This document shows positions 8,819-18,213 of a stretch of 64,000 bases of DNA, one piece after another. The translations under genes and the position numbers were made by a program. This DNA comes from Reyranella sp. (GTDB lineage: Bacteria > Pseudomonadota > Alphaproteobacteria > Reyranellales > Reyranellaceae): NCBI RefSeq assembly GCF_004297405.1, contig NZ_SCVC01000032.1:1-64000 (forward strand), read 5' to 3'. Numbering within the stretch: the first letter of the stretch is position 1; every line of letters begins with the position of its first letter. Below the pieces are notes generated by a model, which did no database searches, was not told where the DNA came from, and saw only the letters and a program-made list of their open reading frames with translations.

Positions 8819-9688
8819 ATGCCTGCACAGCTCGCCCGCCGCGCCGTCCTCGCAGCACCCCTTCTGACCGTTCCTCTCCTGGCAATGCCGGCTTTTGCCA
8901 ACGATGCGACGGTCAAATTCGCCGAGCTGGAACGCCGCAATGGAGGTCGGCTGGGGGTGGCAGCCTTCGACTCGGCGAGCGGCCGGCGCATCGGCTATCG
9001 CGGTGAAGAACGCTTCCCGATGTGCAGCACCTTCAAGTTCCTGGCGTCAGCCTTCGCTCTGGCGCGCGTCGATCGCGGCGAGGAACGGCTCGATCGCCGT
9101 ATCGTCTACTCGGCCCAGGATCTCGTGACCTATTCGCCGATCACCAAGGACCATGTCGGTCCGGCGGGTCTGTCGGTGGCGGAGCTGTGCGATGCCACGA
9201 TGACGCTCAGCGACAACACCGCGGGTAATCTGCTGCTCGCGAGCTTTGGCGGGCCGGCCGGACTCACCGCCTATGCGCGCAGCCTGGGCGATCAGACGAC
9301 TCGGCTCGATCGTATCGAGACTGCACTCAACGAGGGCCTGCCCGGTGACCCGCGCGACACCACATCGCCTGTCGCCATGCTGGGCACGATGCAGCGGCTC
9401 CTTCTTGGCGATGCACTGTCGGCTGCGTCGCGCGAACGCCTCACTGGGTGGCTGCTCGCCAACAAGACGGGCGACAAGCGCCTGCGCGCCGGGATGCCAG
9501 GATGGAAAGTGGGCGACAAGACCGGTACGGGCGGCAATGGCAGCGCCAACGACATCGCGATCGTCTGGCCGACCGGCCGCGCGCCGCTGCTGGTGACGGT
9601 CTACTACACCGGCTCGACGATATCGGACGAGGCGCGCAACGACGTGATCGCCGAGGCCGGCCGCATCGTGGCAGCCAGCCTCAAGTGA
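8819..9688 (+). CDS. Class A beta-lactamase
   Basis: Signal peptide, STFK, SDN, ETALNEGLPGDPRDTTSP omega loop, DKTGTGG motif; RBS AAGGAG upstream of ATG 8819. Confidence 0.93.
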   Translation: MPAQLARRAVLAAPLLTVPLLAMPAFANDATVKFAELERRNGGRLGVAAFDSASGRRIGYRGEERFPMCSTFKFLASAFALARVDRGEERLDRRIVYSAQDLVTYSPITKDHVGPAGLSVAELCDATMTLSDNTAGNLLLASFGGPAGLTAYARSLGDQTTRLDRIETALNEGLPGDPRDTTSPVAMLGTMQRLLLGDALSAASRERLTGWLLANKTGDKRLRAGMPGWKVGDKTGTGGNGSANDIAIVWPTGRAPLLVTVYYTGSTISDEARNDVIAEAGRIVAASLK

Positions 9689-9697
9689 TCGCCGTGG

Positions 9698-10957
9698 CTA
9701 CCTATTGAGACTGGGGTGACGCGGCAGGAACGCCGTGAGCAGGCCCAGCAGCAGCAGGAACGGCGTCACCTTGTAGACGGCCTCGATGCCGGCATGGTCG
9801 GCAATCTCGCCGAGGGCGGCCGCGCCGAGGCCGCCCAGACCGAAGGAAACACCGAAGAACATGCCGGCCACCAGACCGACGCGACCGGGCAGCAGATCCT
9901 GCGCATAGACCAGGATGGCGGAGAAGGCCGAGGCCATGATGATCGCAACGGTGACAGCCAGCACGCCGGTCCAGAACAGGTTGGCGTGGGGCAGCATCAG
10001 GGCGAAGGGCAGAGCGCCCAGGATCGAGAACCACATGACTGGGATGCGACCGACCTTGTCACCGACCAGACCACCCAGGATCGTGCCGACGACGATGCCG
10101 ACCAGGAAGGCGAAGAGGTAGAGCTGCGCGGTCTGCACCTCCATGCCGAACTTCTGGATCAGGTAGAAGGTGAAGTAGGAGCCGAGGCTGGCGCTGTAGA
10201 CGTTCTTGGAGAAGAGCAGCGCCACCAGGATCGCCACAGCGATGCCGACGCGACGGCGCGTCAGCGGGGCGGCGCTTGCGCCTGTATCCGCGGCTGCCTT
10301 GCGCGCTGCCGGCTTCGACACCGTGCGGCGCGCCTTGTACCAGCTGCCGACCTGGAACAGCACGATCATGGCCACGAGAGCCGCGGCCGAGAACCAGACG
10401 ATGCTCTGCTGGCCGTGCGGTACGACGATGAAGGCTGCCAGCAGCGGACCCGCGGCCGAGCCCATGTTGCCACCGACCTGGAACAGCGACTGGGCGAGGC
10501 CGTACCGGCCGCCCGCCGCCATGCGCGCGACACGCGAGGCTTCGGGATGGAACACCGAGGAGCCCATGCCGATCAGTGCGGCGGCCAGCAGAATCACCGG
10601 ATAGGAGCTGGCCTGGGACATCAGCAGCAGGCCGACCAGGGTGAAGCCCATACCGACCATCAGGGAATAGGGTTGGGGCTTCTTGTCAGTGTACATGCCG
10701 ACGACGGGCTGCAGCATCGATGCAGTGCACTGGAAGGCGAGGGTGATGAACCCGATCTGGCCGAATGTCAGTGCGTATGAATCCTTGAGGATGGGATAGA
10801 GCGCCGGCACCAGCGACTGCATCATGTCGTTGAGCAGATGGCAGAAGCTGAGCGACAGGATGACCGCAAAGGTCGTGTTGTTGGCGGAGGCCGCTGCTGT
10901 CGGAGAGGCTTGCACCGCCGCGGGCGCTGAACCCGCGGCCATCGTATTGTCGGTCAT
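9698..10957 (-). CDS. fsr: MFS transporter, fosmidomycin resistance (Fsr) family
   Basis: SFCHLLNDMMQSLVPALYPILKDSYALTFGQIGFITLAFQ...LQPVVGMYTDKKPQPYSL is characteristic of Fsr. Confidence 0.85.
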   Translation of the reverse strand: MTDNTMAAGSAPAAVQASPTAAASANNTTFAVILSLSFCHLLNDMMQSLVPALYPILKDSYALTFGQIGFITLAFQCTASMLQPVVGMYTDKKPQPYSLMVGMGFTLVGLLLMSQASSYPVILLAAALIGMGSSVFHPEASRVARMAAGGRYGLAQSLFQVGGNMGSAAGPLLAAFIVVPHGQQSIVWFSAAALVAMIVLFQVGSWYKARRTVSKPAARKAAADTGASAAPLTRRRVGIAVAILVALLFSKNVYSASLGSYFTFYLIQKFGMEVQTAQLYLFAFLVGIVVGTILGGLVGDKVGRIPVMWFSILGALPFALMLPHANLFWTGVLAVTVAIIMASAFSAILVYAQDLLPGRVGLVAGMFFGVSFGLGGLGAAALGEIADHAGIEAVYKVTPFLLLLGLLTAFLPRHPSLNR

Positions 10958-11036
10958 GGCGCCACTCTAGGTGGCAGGCCGCCCGCTCACCAGCGCGGCA
11001 TCGGCAAACCAGCGATGCAGGGGCGCGCGATGCCTG

Positions 11037-12011
11037 TCAGCCGTAGCCGCCGATCACCGGCAGGATTTCACCGGTTATGTAACTGGAGCAATGGGGCGAG
11101 GCGAGGAAGACGAACGCCGGCGCGATTTCCTCGGGCTGCGCGGGGCGTTTCATCGGCACATCGGCGCCGAACGTCGCGACGTCGGACGCTTTCTTGTCGG
11201 CGGGATTGAGCGGTGTCCATACCGGCCCGGGCGCGACTGCATTCACCCGGATGCCGCGCGGCACCAAATGCCCAGCGAGCGAACGCGTAAACGCATGGAT
11301 GCCGCCCTTGGTCATCGAATAGTCGAGCAGATACTTGCTGCCGTGCAAGCCGGTCACGGAGCCGTTGTTGACGATGGCCGAACCCGGCTTCATGTGCGGC
11401 ACGCTCGCCTGAACCATGTGGAAGTAGCCATAGAGATTGGTCTTGAGCGTACGGTCGAACTGCGCCTCGCTAAGATCCTCGACACGCAAGGCATGGAGCT
11501 GGAAGGCCGCATTGTTGACCAGCACGTCGAGACGACCGAATGCCTTGACTGTGCGCTCGACAGCGCGGAAGCAGAAGGCGCGACGGCTGACGTCGCCTTG
11601 CAGCACCAGGCAACGCCGCCCTTCGGCTTCGACGGCGGCGCGCGTGATCTCGGCATCTTGTGCCTCGTCGAGATGGATGATCGCCACGTCGGCGCCCTCG
11701 CGTGCGAAGAGCACGGCCACGGCGCGGCCGATGCCTGAATCGCCACCCGTGACGAGTGCCACGCGGCCCAACAGCTTTTCGGAGCCGCGATAGAAGGGCG
11801 CTTCATACATCGGCGGCGGATCGAGCCGGGTTTCGTGGCCGGGCTTTGCTTGATGCTGTCGAGGCAAGGGTGGCACGGGATAAGGCCGTGCCCCGGCCTG
11901 CATCGCTTTGTCGGCCGCGAACGGCGGGCGGCTACGGTCAGCCCGCGCTCTGCGGCGCTGGAGGCTGCGATAGCGTGCGGCAACTTTCTTCGGGGACCGA
12001 GCTGCTGCCAT
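11037..12011 (-). CDS. SDR family oxidoreductase (general-stress-protein-like, N-terminal extension)
   Basis: VTGGDSGIGRAVAVLFAREGADVAI, NNAAFQ, YSMTKGG motifs. Confidence 0.88.
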   Translation of the reverse strand: MAAARSPKKVAARYRSLQRRRARADRSRPPFAADKAMQAGARPYPVPPLPRQHQAKPGHETRLDPPPMYEAPFYRGSEKLLGRVALVTGGDSGIGRAVAVLFAREGADVAIIHLDEAQDAEITRAAVEAEGRRCLVLQGDVSRRAFCFRAVERTVKAFGRLDVLVNNAAFQLHALRVEDLSEAQFDRTLKTNLYGYFHMVQASVPHMKPGSAIVNNGSVTGLHGSKYLLDYSMTKGGIHAFTRSLAGHLVPRGIRVNAVAPGPVWTPLNPADKKASDVATFGADVPMKRPAQPEEIAPAFVFLASPHCSSYITGEILPVIGGYG

Positions 12012-12050
12012 TATCGACCTTCCTTGTACGCCTTTCTGACTAGGGGATAC

Positions 12051-12128
12051 CTAACGCCAGAAGATCGCGAGCAGGATGATGATCGGAATAGGAACGCCGA
12101 GCAGCCAGAGCAAGATGGAACGACCCAT
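12051..12128 (-). CDS. 25-aa hydrophobic membrane micropeptide MGRSILLWLLGVPIPIIILLAIFWR
   Basis: Read directly: ATG 12128-12126, TAG 12053-12051, SD AAGGAGG about 6 nt upstream; single amphipathic TM with PIP motif. Below length cut-off of ORF track. Confidence 0.7.
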   Translation of the reverse strand: MGRSILLWLLGVPIPIIILLAIFWR

Positions 12129-12163
12129 GATATCCTCCTTTTGAGTAAATGATTGCCAGCCGA

Positions 12164-13075
12164 CTAAGATCGCCCGTCGCGGGCGGCACCGCCTTCAGCG
12201 GCGGTAAGGCCTGCTGCCACGGCGCCCATGAGCAGTGACGCGACCAACCAGAACGATAGATGGGCGGCGGCACGGCGTGCGGCATCGGCTTTGACCCTCA
12301 CCTCCGCCTCGATTGCGCTGACGCGCTGCTCGGCCGCGGCCGGTTCGAGCCCGGTGCGGGCCGCGACCATCTGCGCGAGGTACTGCCGGTCATCACCGGT
12401 GAACTCGGTCCGGCCTCGCTGGTCGAAGGTGAGCAGGATACGCCGTGCGACGTCGCGATCGGCCGCAAGATCACGGCCGCCGGCAAAGACGCCTGCCGCT
12501 CGCTGACCGGTACCGCCCGCCAATGCGCCGTAATCCGGCCGGAACAGGCGATCGAGGATCGACGCGGTGGGATCGGCGATCGATTGGCTCGCGCCGTTCT
12601 GGTTGGAGCGGCTGGCAATGCCGCCACTCACGACCGTCGCTGCCGAGGCCAGCAAGGCCGCGCCCATGACGGTCGCGAAGGCCCAGCATACCACCCCGTG
12701 CGCGGTATCGCGGAAGTAGACTTCGTCGAGCGGCGCCTGCGCCCAGCCGGTCCGCAGTCGACCGGTGATATAGCCGCCAATCGCCGAGGACAGCACAGCA
12801 GTCACCGCCATGTAGATGCCGCCCACTGTTGCGGCGGTGGTTGTGCTGATGTCGGGTGGGCCCGACCAGGGCGAAACGACGCTGAAACCCAGTCCGGCGC
12901 CCAGGGCCAGAAGCATCAGGGTAAGGGCGGCCGCTACGAAACCGCCGGCGATGATCGCCGGCCACGACACCGTCGATCTCATCGGTACGGGATGGGTTTC
13001 GACTACGACTGCGTCCACCATGTGCATCTCCTCGCCTTCTGCCCTTCCAACGGGCACTCGGCGTGAGAGTTCCAC
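12164..13075 (-). CDS. Conserved hypothetical membrane protein
   Basis: Several TM segments; start uncertain (internal ATGs near 13021-13027). Confidence 0.65.
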   Translation of the reverse strand: MELSRRVPVGRAEGEEMHMVDAVVVETHPVPMRSTVSWPAIIAGGFVAAALTLMLLALGAGLGFSVVSPWSGPPDISTTTAATVGGIYMAVTAVLSSAIGGYITGRLRTGWAQAPLDEVYFRDTAHGVVCWAFATVMGAALLASAATVVSGGIASRSNQNGASQSIADPTASILDRLFRPDYGALAGGTGQRAAGVFAGGRDLAADRDVARRILLTFDQRGRTEFTGDDRQYLAQMVAARTGLEPAAAEQRVSAIEAEVRVKADAARRAAAHLSFWLVASLLMGAVAAGLTAAEGGAARDGRS

Positions 13076-13149
13076 TGATTGTGACTAAGGCTAGGCGGGC
13101 GCTTTCCTCCCCAGCGCCGCAACTGACGTGCGGCTTCATCGTTGTCTGT

Positions 13150-13494
13150 ATGGGAGATTCTTTTGCGGAGGCCGGCTTGGCCAACAAATCTGGAAGTTAT
13201 GGCGGCGCGTCGCATGTCGGTCGCGAACGCGCCAACGCCTTTACTTATGATCAAGCGGGGCGACCGGTCCGAGCGGCTTACAGGCGTCTCGACAGCCAAA
13301 TACGCGAAGACATTTGCGAATGCATGGCCGCCGATCCGTTGCTCGACGCCTCGAACGTCGAGGTTCAGGTCGACGACGGTGAAGTGACACTGACGGGCAC
13401 TGTCGCGGATCAGCCGGAGCTACTTCGTGCCCAGGACGTAGCGGAGCAGGTCTACGGCGTTAAGAACGTCCGCAATGGTCTGACGATCAGGTGA
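13150..13494 (+). CDS. BON-domain protein
   Basis: C-terminal BON: LDASNVEVQVDDGEVTLTGTVADQPELLRAQDVAEQVYGVKNVRNGLTIR. Confidence 0.85.
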   Translation: MGDSFAEAGLANKSGSYGGASHVGRERANAFTYDQAGRPVRAAYRRLDSQIREDICECMAADPLLDASNVEVQVDDGEVTLTGTVADQPELLRAQDVAEQVYGVKNVRNGLTIR

Positions 13495-13562
13495 AACTCG
13501 ACAGGGTGGGACAGATTAAAGGTTCCGGGCTAAATCGCGCGTATTGAACTATCCGGCGGCTG

Positions 13563-14999
13563 GTGCGTTGCACCCCGGTGCAAACCGACGTCCCCGCGCG
13601 CCTTGATCGCCTTCCCTGGAGCCGTTTCCACCGCCTGGTGGTGATTGCGCTCGGCATCACCTGGATCCTCGACGGGCTCGAGGTTACCCTGGCGGGCTCG
13701 GTGGCGGCGGCGCTACAGACCAGCCCGCGGCTCCAACTCACGGCGGAGCAGGTGGGCCTCACCGGTAGCGCCTATCTCGCAGGCGCCGTGCTGGGAGCAC
13801 TGTTCTTCGGTCACCTCACGGACCGATTGGGCCGCAAGAGGCTGTTCAATGTGACGTTGGGCGTTTACCTCGTCGCCACGGCGGCGACGGCCTTCTCGTG
13901 GGACTTCACGAGCTTCATGCTGTTTCGCTTCCTGACCGGCGCCGGCATCGGCGGTGAGTACGCCGCTATCAACTCGGCGATCCAGGAACTGATCCCCGCG
14001 CGCCTGCGCGGCCGCATCGATCTCGCCATCAACGGCAGCTTCTGGGTCGGTGCAGCGATGGGCGCGCTGCTCTCGGTATGGCTGCTCGATCCCGAGTTCC
14101 TGAGCCCCGACATGGGCTGGCGGGTCGCTTTCGGCAGCGGTGCCGTGCTGGGACTGGTCATTCTCTACCTACGGCGATTCCTTCCGGAGAGTCCGCGCTG
14201 GCTGATGCTTCACGGCCGCCCGCGCGAAGCGGAGAAAGTGATCGAAGAGATCGAGGCGAGGATCGTGGCGGATGGGAAGGTCGTCCTCGAGCCGGTGAAG
14301 GCGACGCTGCTGCTCGGAGAGACTCACAAGACGACGCTGCTTTCCGTCGGCCGGACGTTGCTCCGGGTCTATCCCGGTCGTACGACCTTGGGCATCGTGC
14401 TGATGGCGGCGCAGGCCTTCGTCTACAACGCGATCTTCTTCACTTACGCGCTGATCCTGTCGCGCTTCTACGGCGTGCCGGCTGACAAAGTTGGCCTCTA
14501 CATCCTGCCATTCGCGATCGGCAACTTCCTGGGCCCACTGCTGCTCGGGCCGCTGTTTGACAGCTGGGGACGTCGACAGATGATTGTGACCACCTATGCT
14601 CTGTCCGGTGTCCTGCTGGCGCTGACCGGCTGGATGTTCCATGCCGGCCATCTCGACGCGACCACGCAGACAGCAATGTGGAGCATCGTCTTCTTCTTTG
14701 CGTCAGCCGCGGCAAGCTCGGCCTACCTCACGGTGGGCGAGTGTTTCCCGCTCGAGATCCGTGCCCTCACCATTGCGCTCTTCTATGCCTTCGGCACGTT
14801 GTTCGGTGGCGTCGGCGGGCCGTGGCTGTTCGGCGTCCTGATCGAAGGCGGCAGCTCGTTAGAAATCTTCTGGGGCTATCTCCTGGGGGCAGTGCTGATG
14901 ATCGCGGCTGCACTGGTCACCCTGAAGCTCGGCGTCGCGGCCGAGTGCAAATCGCTGGAAGAGATCGCACCGCCGCTTTCGAGTCGTCGCTCTAGCTAG
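13563..14999 (+). CDS. MFS transporter, metabolite/sugar porter-like
   Basis: 12-TM pattern, GHLTDRLGRKRLF, PESPRWL; GTG start. Confidence 0.85.
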   Translation: MRCTPVQTDVPARLDRLPWSRFHRLVVIALGITWILDGLEVTLAGSVAAALQTSPRLQLTAEQVGLTGSAYLAGAVLGALFFGHLTDRLGRKRLFNVTLGVYLVATAATAFSWDFTSFMLFRFLTGAGIGGEYAAINSAIQELIPARLRGRIDLAINGSFWVGAAMGALLSVWLLDPEFLSPDMGWRVAFGSGAVLGLVILYLRRFLPESPRWLMLHGRPREAEKVIEEIEARIVADGKVVLEPVKATLLLGETHKTTLLSVGRTLLRVYPGRTTLGIVLMAAQAFVYNAIFFTYALILSRFYGVPADKVGLYILPFAIGNFLGPLLLGPLFDSWGRRQMIVTTYALSGVLLALTGWMFHAGHLDATTQTAMWSIVFFFASAAASSAYLTVGECFPLEIRALTIALFYAFGTLFGGVGGPWLFGVLIEGGSSLEIFWGYLLGAVLMIAAALVTLKLGVAAECKSLEEIAPPLSSRRSS

Positions 15000-15439
15000 C
15001 ACGCCTTCACATAGGTGTCTTCCGGCTCCAACAGGCGGCCGTCCTGAGCGCGCAGCTCCAGCCGGCGCACGGGCTTGCCGCGTTTGCGGTCGACAAGCGT
15101 GACGTGGCCCTCGCTCGGCCGGAAGAAGTAGTCCTCGCCCCATTGCCGCAAGGCGACCAGAAGGGGGAACAGCCCGCGGCCTTTCTCGGTCAGCACATAC
15201 TCCTGATAGGCGCTGCCGTCCGATGCCGGGACAGTCTCCAGCACATCGTGCTCGACGAGGTTCTTCAGGCGTGCCGAGAGGATGTTCTTGGCCAACCCCA
15301 GGCTCTTCTGAAACTCCCCGAATCGCCGTAGCCCGCCGAAGGCATCGCGGACGATGAGCAGCGACCACCAATCGCCGATCGCGTCGAGCGGCCGTGCGAC
15401 GGGGCAAAGCGCATCCCGGTGACTAATCCGTTTGACCAT
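14996..15439 (-). CDS. HxlR family transcriptional regulator
   Basis: CPVARPLDAIGDWWSLLIVRDAFGGLRRFGEFQKSLG wHTH; M at 15439 (MVKRISHRD) favoured over 15475. Confidence 0.88.
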   Translation of the reverse strand: MVKRISHRDALCPVARPLDAIGDWWSLLIVRDAFGGLRRFGEFQKSLGLAKNILSARLKNLVEHDVLETVPASDGSAYQEYVLTEKGRGLFPLLVALRQWGEDYFFRPSEGHVTLVDRKRGKPVRRLELRAQDGRLLEPEDTYVKAC

Positions 15440-15441
15440 TA

Positions 15442-15458
15442 GGTTGCATATTACAACC
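15442..15458. promoter_or_regulatory. Candidate HxlR operator 1: GGTTGCATATTACAACC
   Basis: Inverted repeat GGTTG-N7-CAACC in the hxlR/MFS divergent intergenic region. Confidence 0.45.
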
Positions 15459-15478
15459 AGACAAGTTAAAGGCAATGA

Positions 15479-15495
15479 GGTTTTAATTTAAAACC
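15479..15495. promoter_or_regulatory. Candidate HxlR operator 2: GGTTTTAATTTAAAACC
   Basis: Perfect 8-1-8 inverted repeat, same GGTT-N9-AACC frame as operator 1. Confidence 0.5.
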
Positions 15496-15524
15496 AGTCT
15501 ATCGAAACCGCCCCGAGGTCTCGC

Positions 15525-16760
15525 ATGAGCATCAACTGCAGTTCGGTATCGAATGATGCGGGAGCGGCGCCCGTCACGCTGTCCTTGTCCCGCGGCGTCG
15601 CGCTGCTGTTTTCCGTCGCCTGCGGGCTGGCAGTCGCGAACGTCTACTATGCCCAACCGCTGCTCGACACGATCGCCGATACCTTCGGGATCAGTCACGC
15701 CAACGTGGGCATCGTCATCACGGTCACGCAGATCGGTTATGGCGCCGGCCTGCTTCTGATCGTCCCATTGGGGGACCTGCTGGATCGCCGTCGCCTGATC
15801 CTGGGGCAGTCGCTCCTCTCCGTGCTGGCGCTGCTCGCTGTAGCCTTTGCCCCGACCAGTGTTGCCTTGCTGGCCGGCATGGCGATGGTCGGCCTCCTGG
15901 CGGTCGTGACGCAGGTGCTGGTCGCCTATGCCGCCCATCTCGCCGATCCGTCGGAGCGCGGCAGGATTGTCGGTGTGGTGACCAGCGGTATCGTTCTCGG
16001 CATCCTGCTGGCCCGTTCGGTGTCTGGCACTTTGTCGGATCTCTTCGGCTGGAGGTCCGTGTACCTAGTTTCGGCGGTCGCGACGCTGTTGGTCATCGCT
16101 GCGCTCAGTCAGGCGCTGCCGCGGCAGACCGAGCGCAGTGCGCGCGTTTCCTATCCACGCTTGATCGGCTCGGTGTTCATGCTGTTCGTCGAGGAGCCGG
16201 TGCTGCGCGTTCGCGCGGTCCTCGCGCTGCTGATCTTTGCAGCGATCACGACGCTGCTGACACCGATGGTGTTGCCGCTCGCAGCGCCGCCGTTCTCGCT
16301 ATCGCATACAGAGATCGGTCTGTTTGGCCTCGCCGGTGCCGCTGGTGCGCTCGGCGCGTCGAGGGCAGGCCGGTTGTCGGATCGAGGATTTGCGCAACGG
16401 ACAACCGGCATCGGATTGATCCTCATGTTTCTGTCCTGGGGCGTAATCGCGCTTCTTCCCTGGTCGTTGTGGAGTTTGGTCGTCGGCGTTGTGGCTATCG
16501 ATTTCGGTCTGCAGTCCGTCCATGTCGCCAATCAGAGTCTGATCTATCGCGTGCGACCTGAAGCGCGCAGCCGTCTCGTGGCGGGATACATGCTGTTCTA
16601 CTCGCTCGGCAGCGCCAGCGGATCAATCGGCTCGACGCTGATCTATGCCGAGGCCGGATGGAACGGCGTCTGCCTTCTGGGAGCGGTGCTCAGCGGAACC
16701 GCATTTCTCTTCTGGGCATTCACCAGGCACCTCACACCAGAGATGCGCAAAGGATCGTGA
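15525..16760 (+). CDS. MFS transporter
   Basis: NVYYAQPLLDTIADTFG, PLGDLLDRRRLI motif; divergent from hxlR gene. Confidence 0.87.
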   Translation: MSINCSSVSNDAGAAPVTLSLSRGVALLFSVACGLAVANVYYAQPLLDTIADTFGISHANVGIVITVTQIGYGAGLLLIVPLGDLLDRRRLILGQSLLSVLALLAVAFAPTSVALLAGMAMVGLLAVVTQVLVAYAAHLADPSERGRIVGVVTSGIVLGILLARSVSGTLSDLFGWRSVYLVSAVATLLVIAALSQALPRQTERSARVSYPRLIGSVFMLFVEEPVLRVRAVLALLIFAAITTLLTPMVLPLAAPPFSLSHTEIGLFGLAGAAGALGASRAGRLSDRGFAQRTTGIGLILMFLSWGVIALLPWSLWSLVVGVVAIDFGLQSVHVANQSLIYRVRPEARSRLVAGYMLFYSLGSASGSIGSTLIYAEAGWNGVCLLGAVLSGTAFLFWAFTRHLTPEMRKGS

Positions 16761-16837
16761 CGCCGTGCATCGGTTCTACTAGGCTTCGCCTCAACGTTGG
16801 GAAAACCCACGAAAAGAAAAGAGTCCGGAGGAAGCAA

Positions 16838-18184
16838 ATGTCGTCTCGTTCGATCACGCGTCGCCGTGCGTTGCAGGGGGCTGCTGTCCTGGGCGGTCTC
16901 GCCGCGCCGATGCTGAATACCGTCACTGCCTATTCGCAAAGCGGCGCCTTCAACTGGCAGCGCTTCAAGGGCCAGCAGGTCGAAGTGTTGATGGAAACCG
17001 GCCCACGCGCCGATCTGATGAAGAAGTATCAGAAGGAGTTCCTCGACCAGACCGGTATCAAGCTCGGTATCGAGGTGATCCCCGAGCAGCAGGCGCGGCA
17101 GAAGGTGGCGATCGAGCTGAACTCGGGCAAGCCGTCCTTCGACCTCTTCAACTTTGCCTTCCATGTCCAGAAGCGCCAGTTCGAGAAGGGCGGCTGGCTG
17201 CTCGAGATCACCGACTGGCTGAAGGATCCGCAGATGATGCCGGCCGAGTACGAACTCGGTGACATCTCGAAGCTCGGCATGAGCTTCGCGACCACGTCCG
17301 ACGGCAAGGTCAATGCCCTGCCGATCCTGTGCGACTACTTCATGGTCTACTACAACAAGGAGTTGTTCGCGAAGAAGGGCGTCGCCTTTCCCAAGACGCT
17401 CGACGAGATGATGACCGCCGCTGCTGCGCTCAACGATCCCGCGGCCGGAATCTCGGGCTTCGTCGGTCGTGGCGTGCGCAATGCCAATGTCGTGCTGTGG
17501 ACGCAGCTTCTCTCGGGCTGGGGCCAGGAGACCGTCGCCGGCAAGCCACTGAAGCTGATCACCGATACGCCCGACGCGATCGCCTCGGCGGCCTACTACA
17601 AGAAGCTACTCTCGTCCTATGGTCCGGCCGGCATCGCCGGCTTCAACTGGAACGAAGCGCAGGGCCTCTTCATGCAGGGCAAGGCGGCGATGTGGATCGA
17701 TGCCACGGGCTTTGCCGCACCCGTCGAGGACAAGACCAAGAGCCGTGTCGTCGGCAAGGTCGGATACGGCCTGCCGCCGTCCGGCCCGAAGGGACATGGT
17801 TCGGTGACTTTCGGCACCGGCATGGCCATCCCCAAGGCCAGCGCCCGCAAGGAGGCGGCCTATTACACGATGCTGTGGATGACCGGCCGCACCATGGCGG
17901 GCCGCATGCTGCAGGTAGGCGGCGGCATTCCGTTCCGTACGAATCCGCTCAAGGATCCGGCGGTGCTCTCGAGCCTCACCGTTCCCCGGGAATGGGCGGA
18001 GTGTGCTGCCGGCTGCGCGCCGATCAGCATGCCCGGCCTGCCTGTGATCGTGCCGGTGACCGAGTTCCGCGACGTCATCGGAACTGCGCTCACCAACCTG
18101 CTGGGCGGCGCCGATCCCGCCACTGAAATGAAGCGAGCGACCGCCGAGTTTCAGCCCGTTCTCGACAAGAGCGAGCAAAGCTAG
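16838..18184 (+). CDS. Carbohydrate ABC transporter substrate-binding protein
   Basis: Tat-like leader RRRALQGAAVLGGLAAP; family 1 SBP pattern; RBS GGAGG upstream of ATG 16838. Confidence 0.87.
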   Translation: MSSRSITRRRALQGAAVLGGLAAPMLNTVTAYSQSGAFNWQRFKGQQVEVLMETGPRADLMKKYQKEFLDQTGIKLGIEVIPEQQARQKVAIELNSGKPSFDLFNFAFHVQKRQFEKGGWLLEITDWLKDPQMMPAEYELGDISKLGMSFATTSDGKVNALPILCDYFMVYYNKELFAKKGVAFPKTLDEMMTAAAALNDPAAGISGFVGRGVRNANVVLWTQLLSGWGQETVAGKPLKLITDTPDAIASAAYYKKLLSSYGPAGIAGFNWNEAQGLFMQGKAAMWIDATGFAAPVEDKTKSRVVGKVGYGLPPSGPKGHGSVTFGTGMAIPKASARKEAAYYTMLWMTGRTMAGRMLQVGGGIPFRTNPLKDPAVLSSLTVPREWAECAAGCAPISMPGLPVIVPVTEFRDVIGTALTNLLGGADPATEMKRATAEFQPVLDKSEQS

Positions 18185-18213
18185 AAACACACAGGACGGG
18201 TCGGGCGTAGCGT

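Noticed and set aside
8819-9688. Carbapenemase hypothesis based on Cys before the catalytic Ser (MCSTFK)
   Set aside because: The partner Cys after KTGT is absent (KTGTGGNGSAND), so the C69-C238 disulfide of KPC-type enzymes is not supported; Cys69 alone also occurs in non-carbapenemases.
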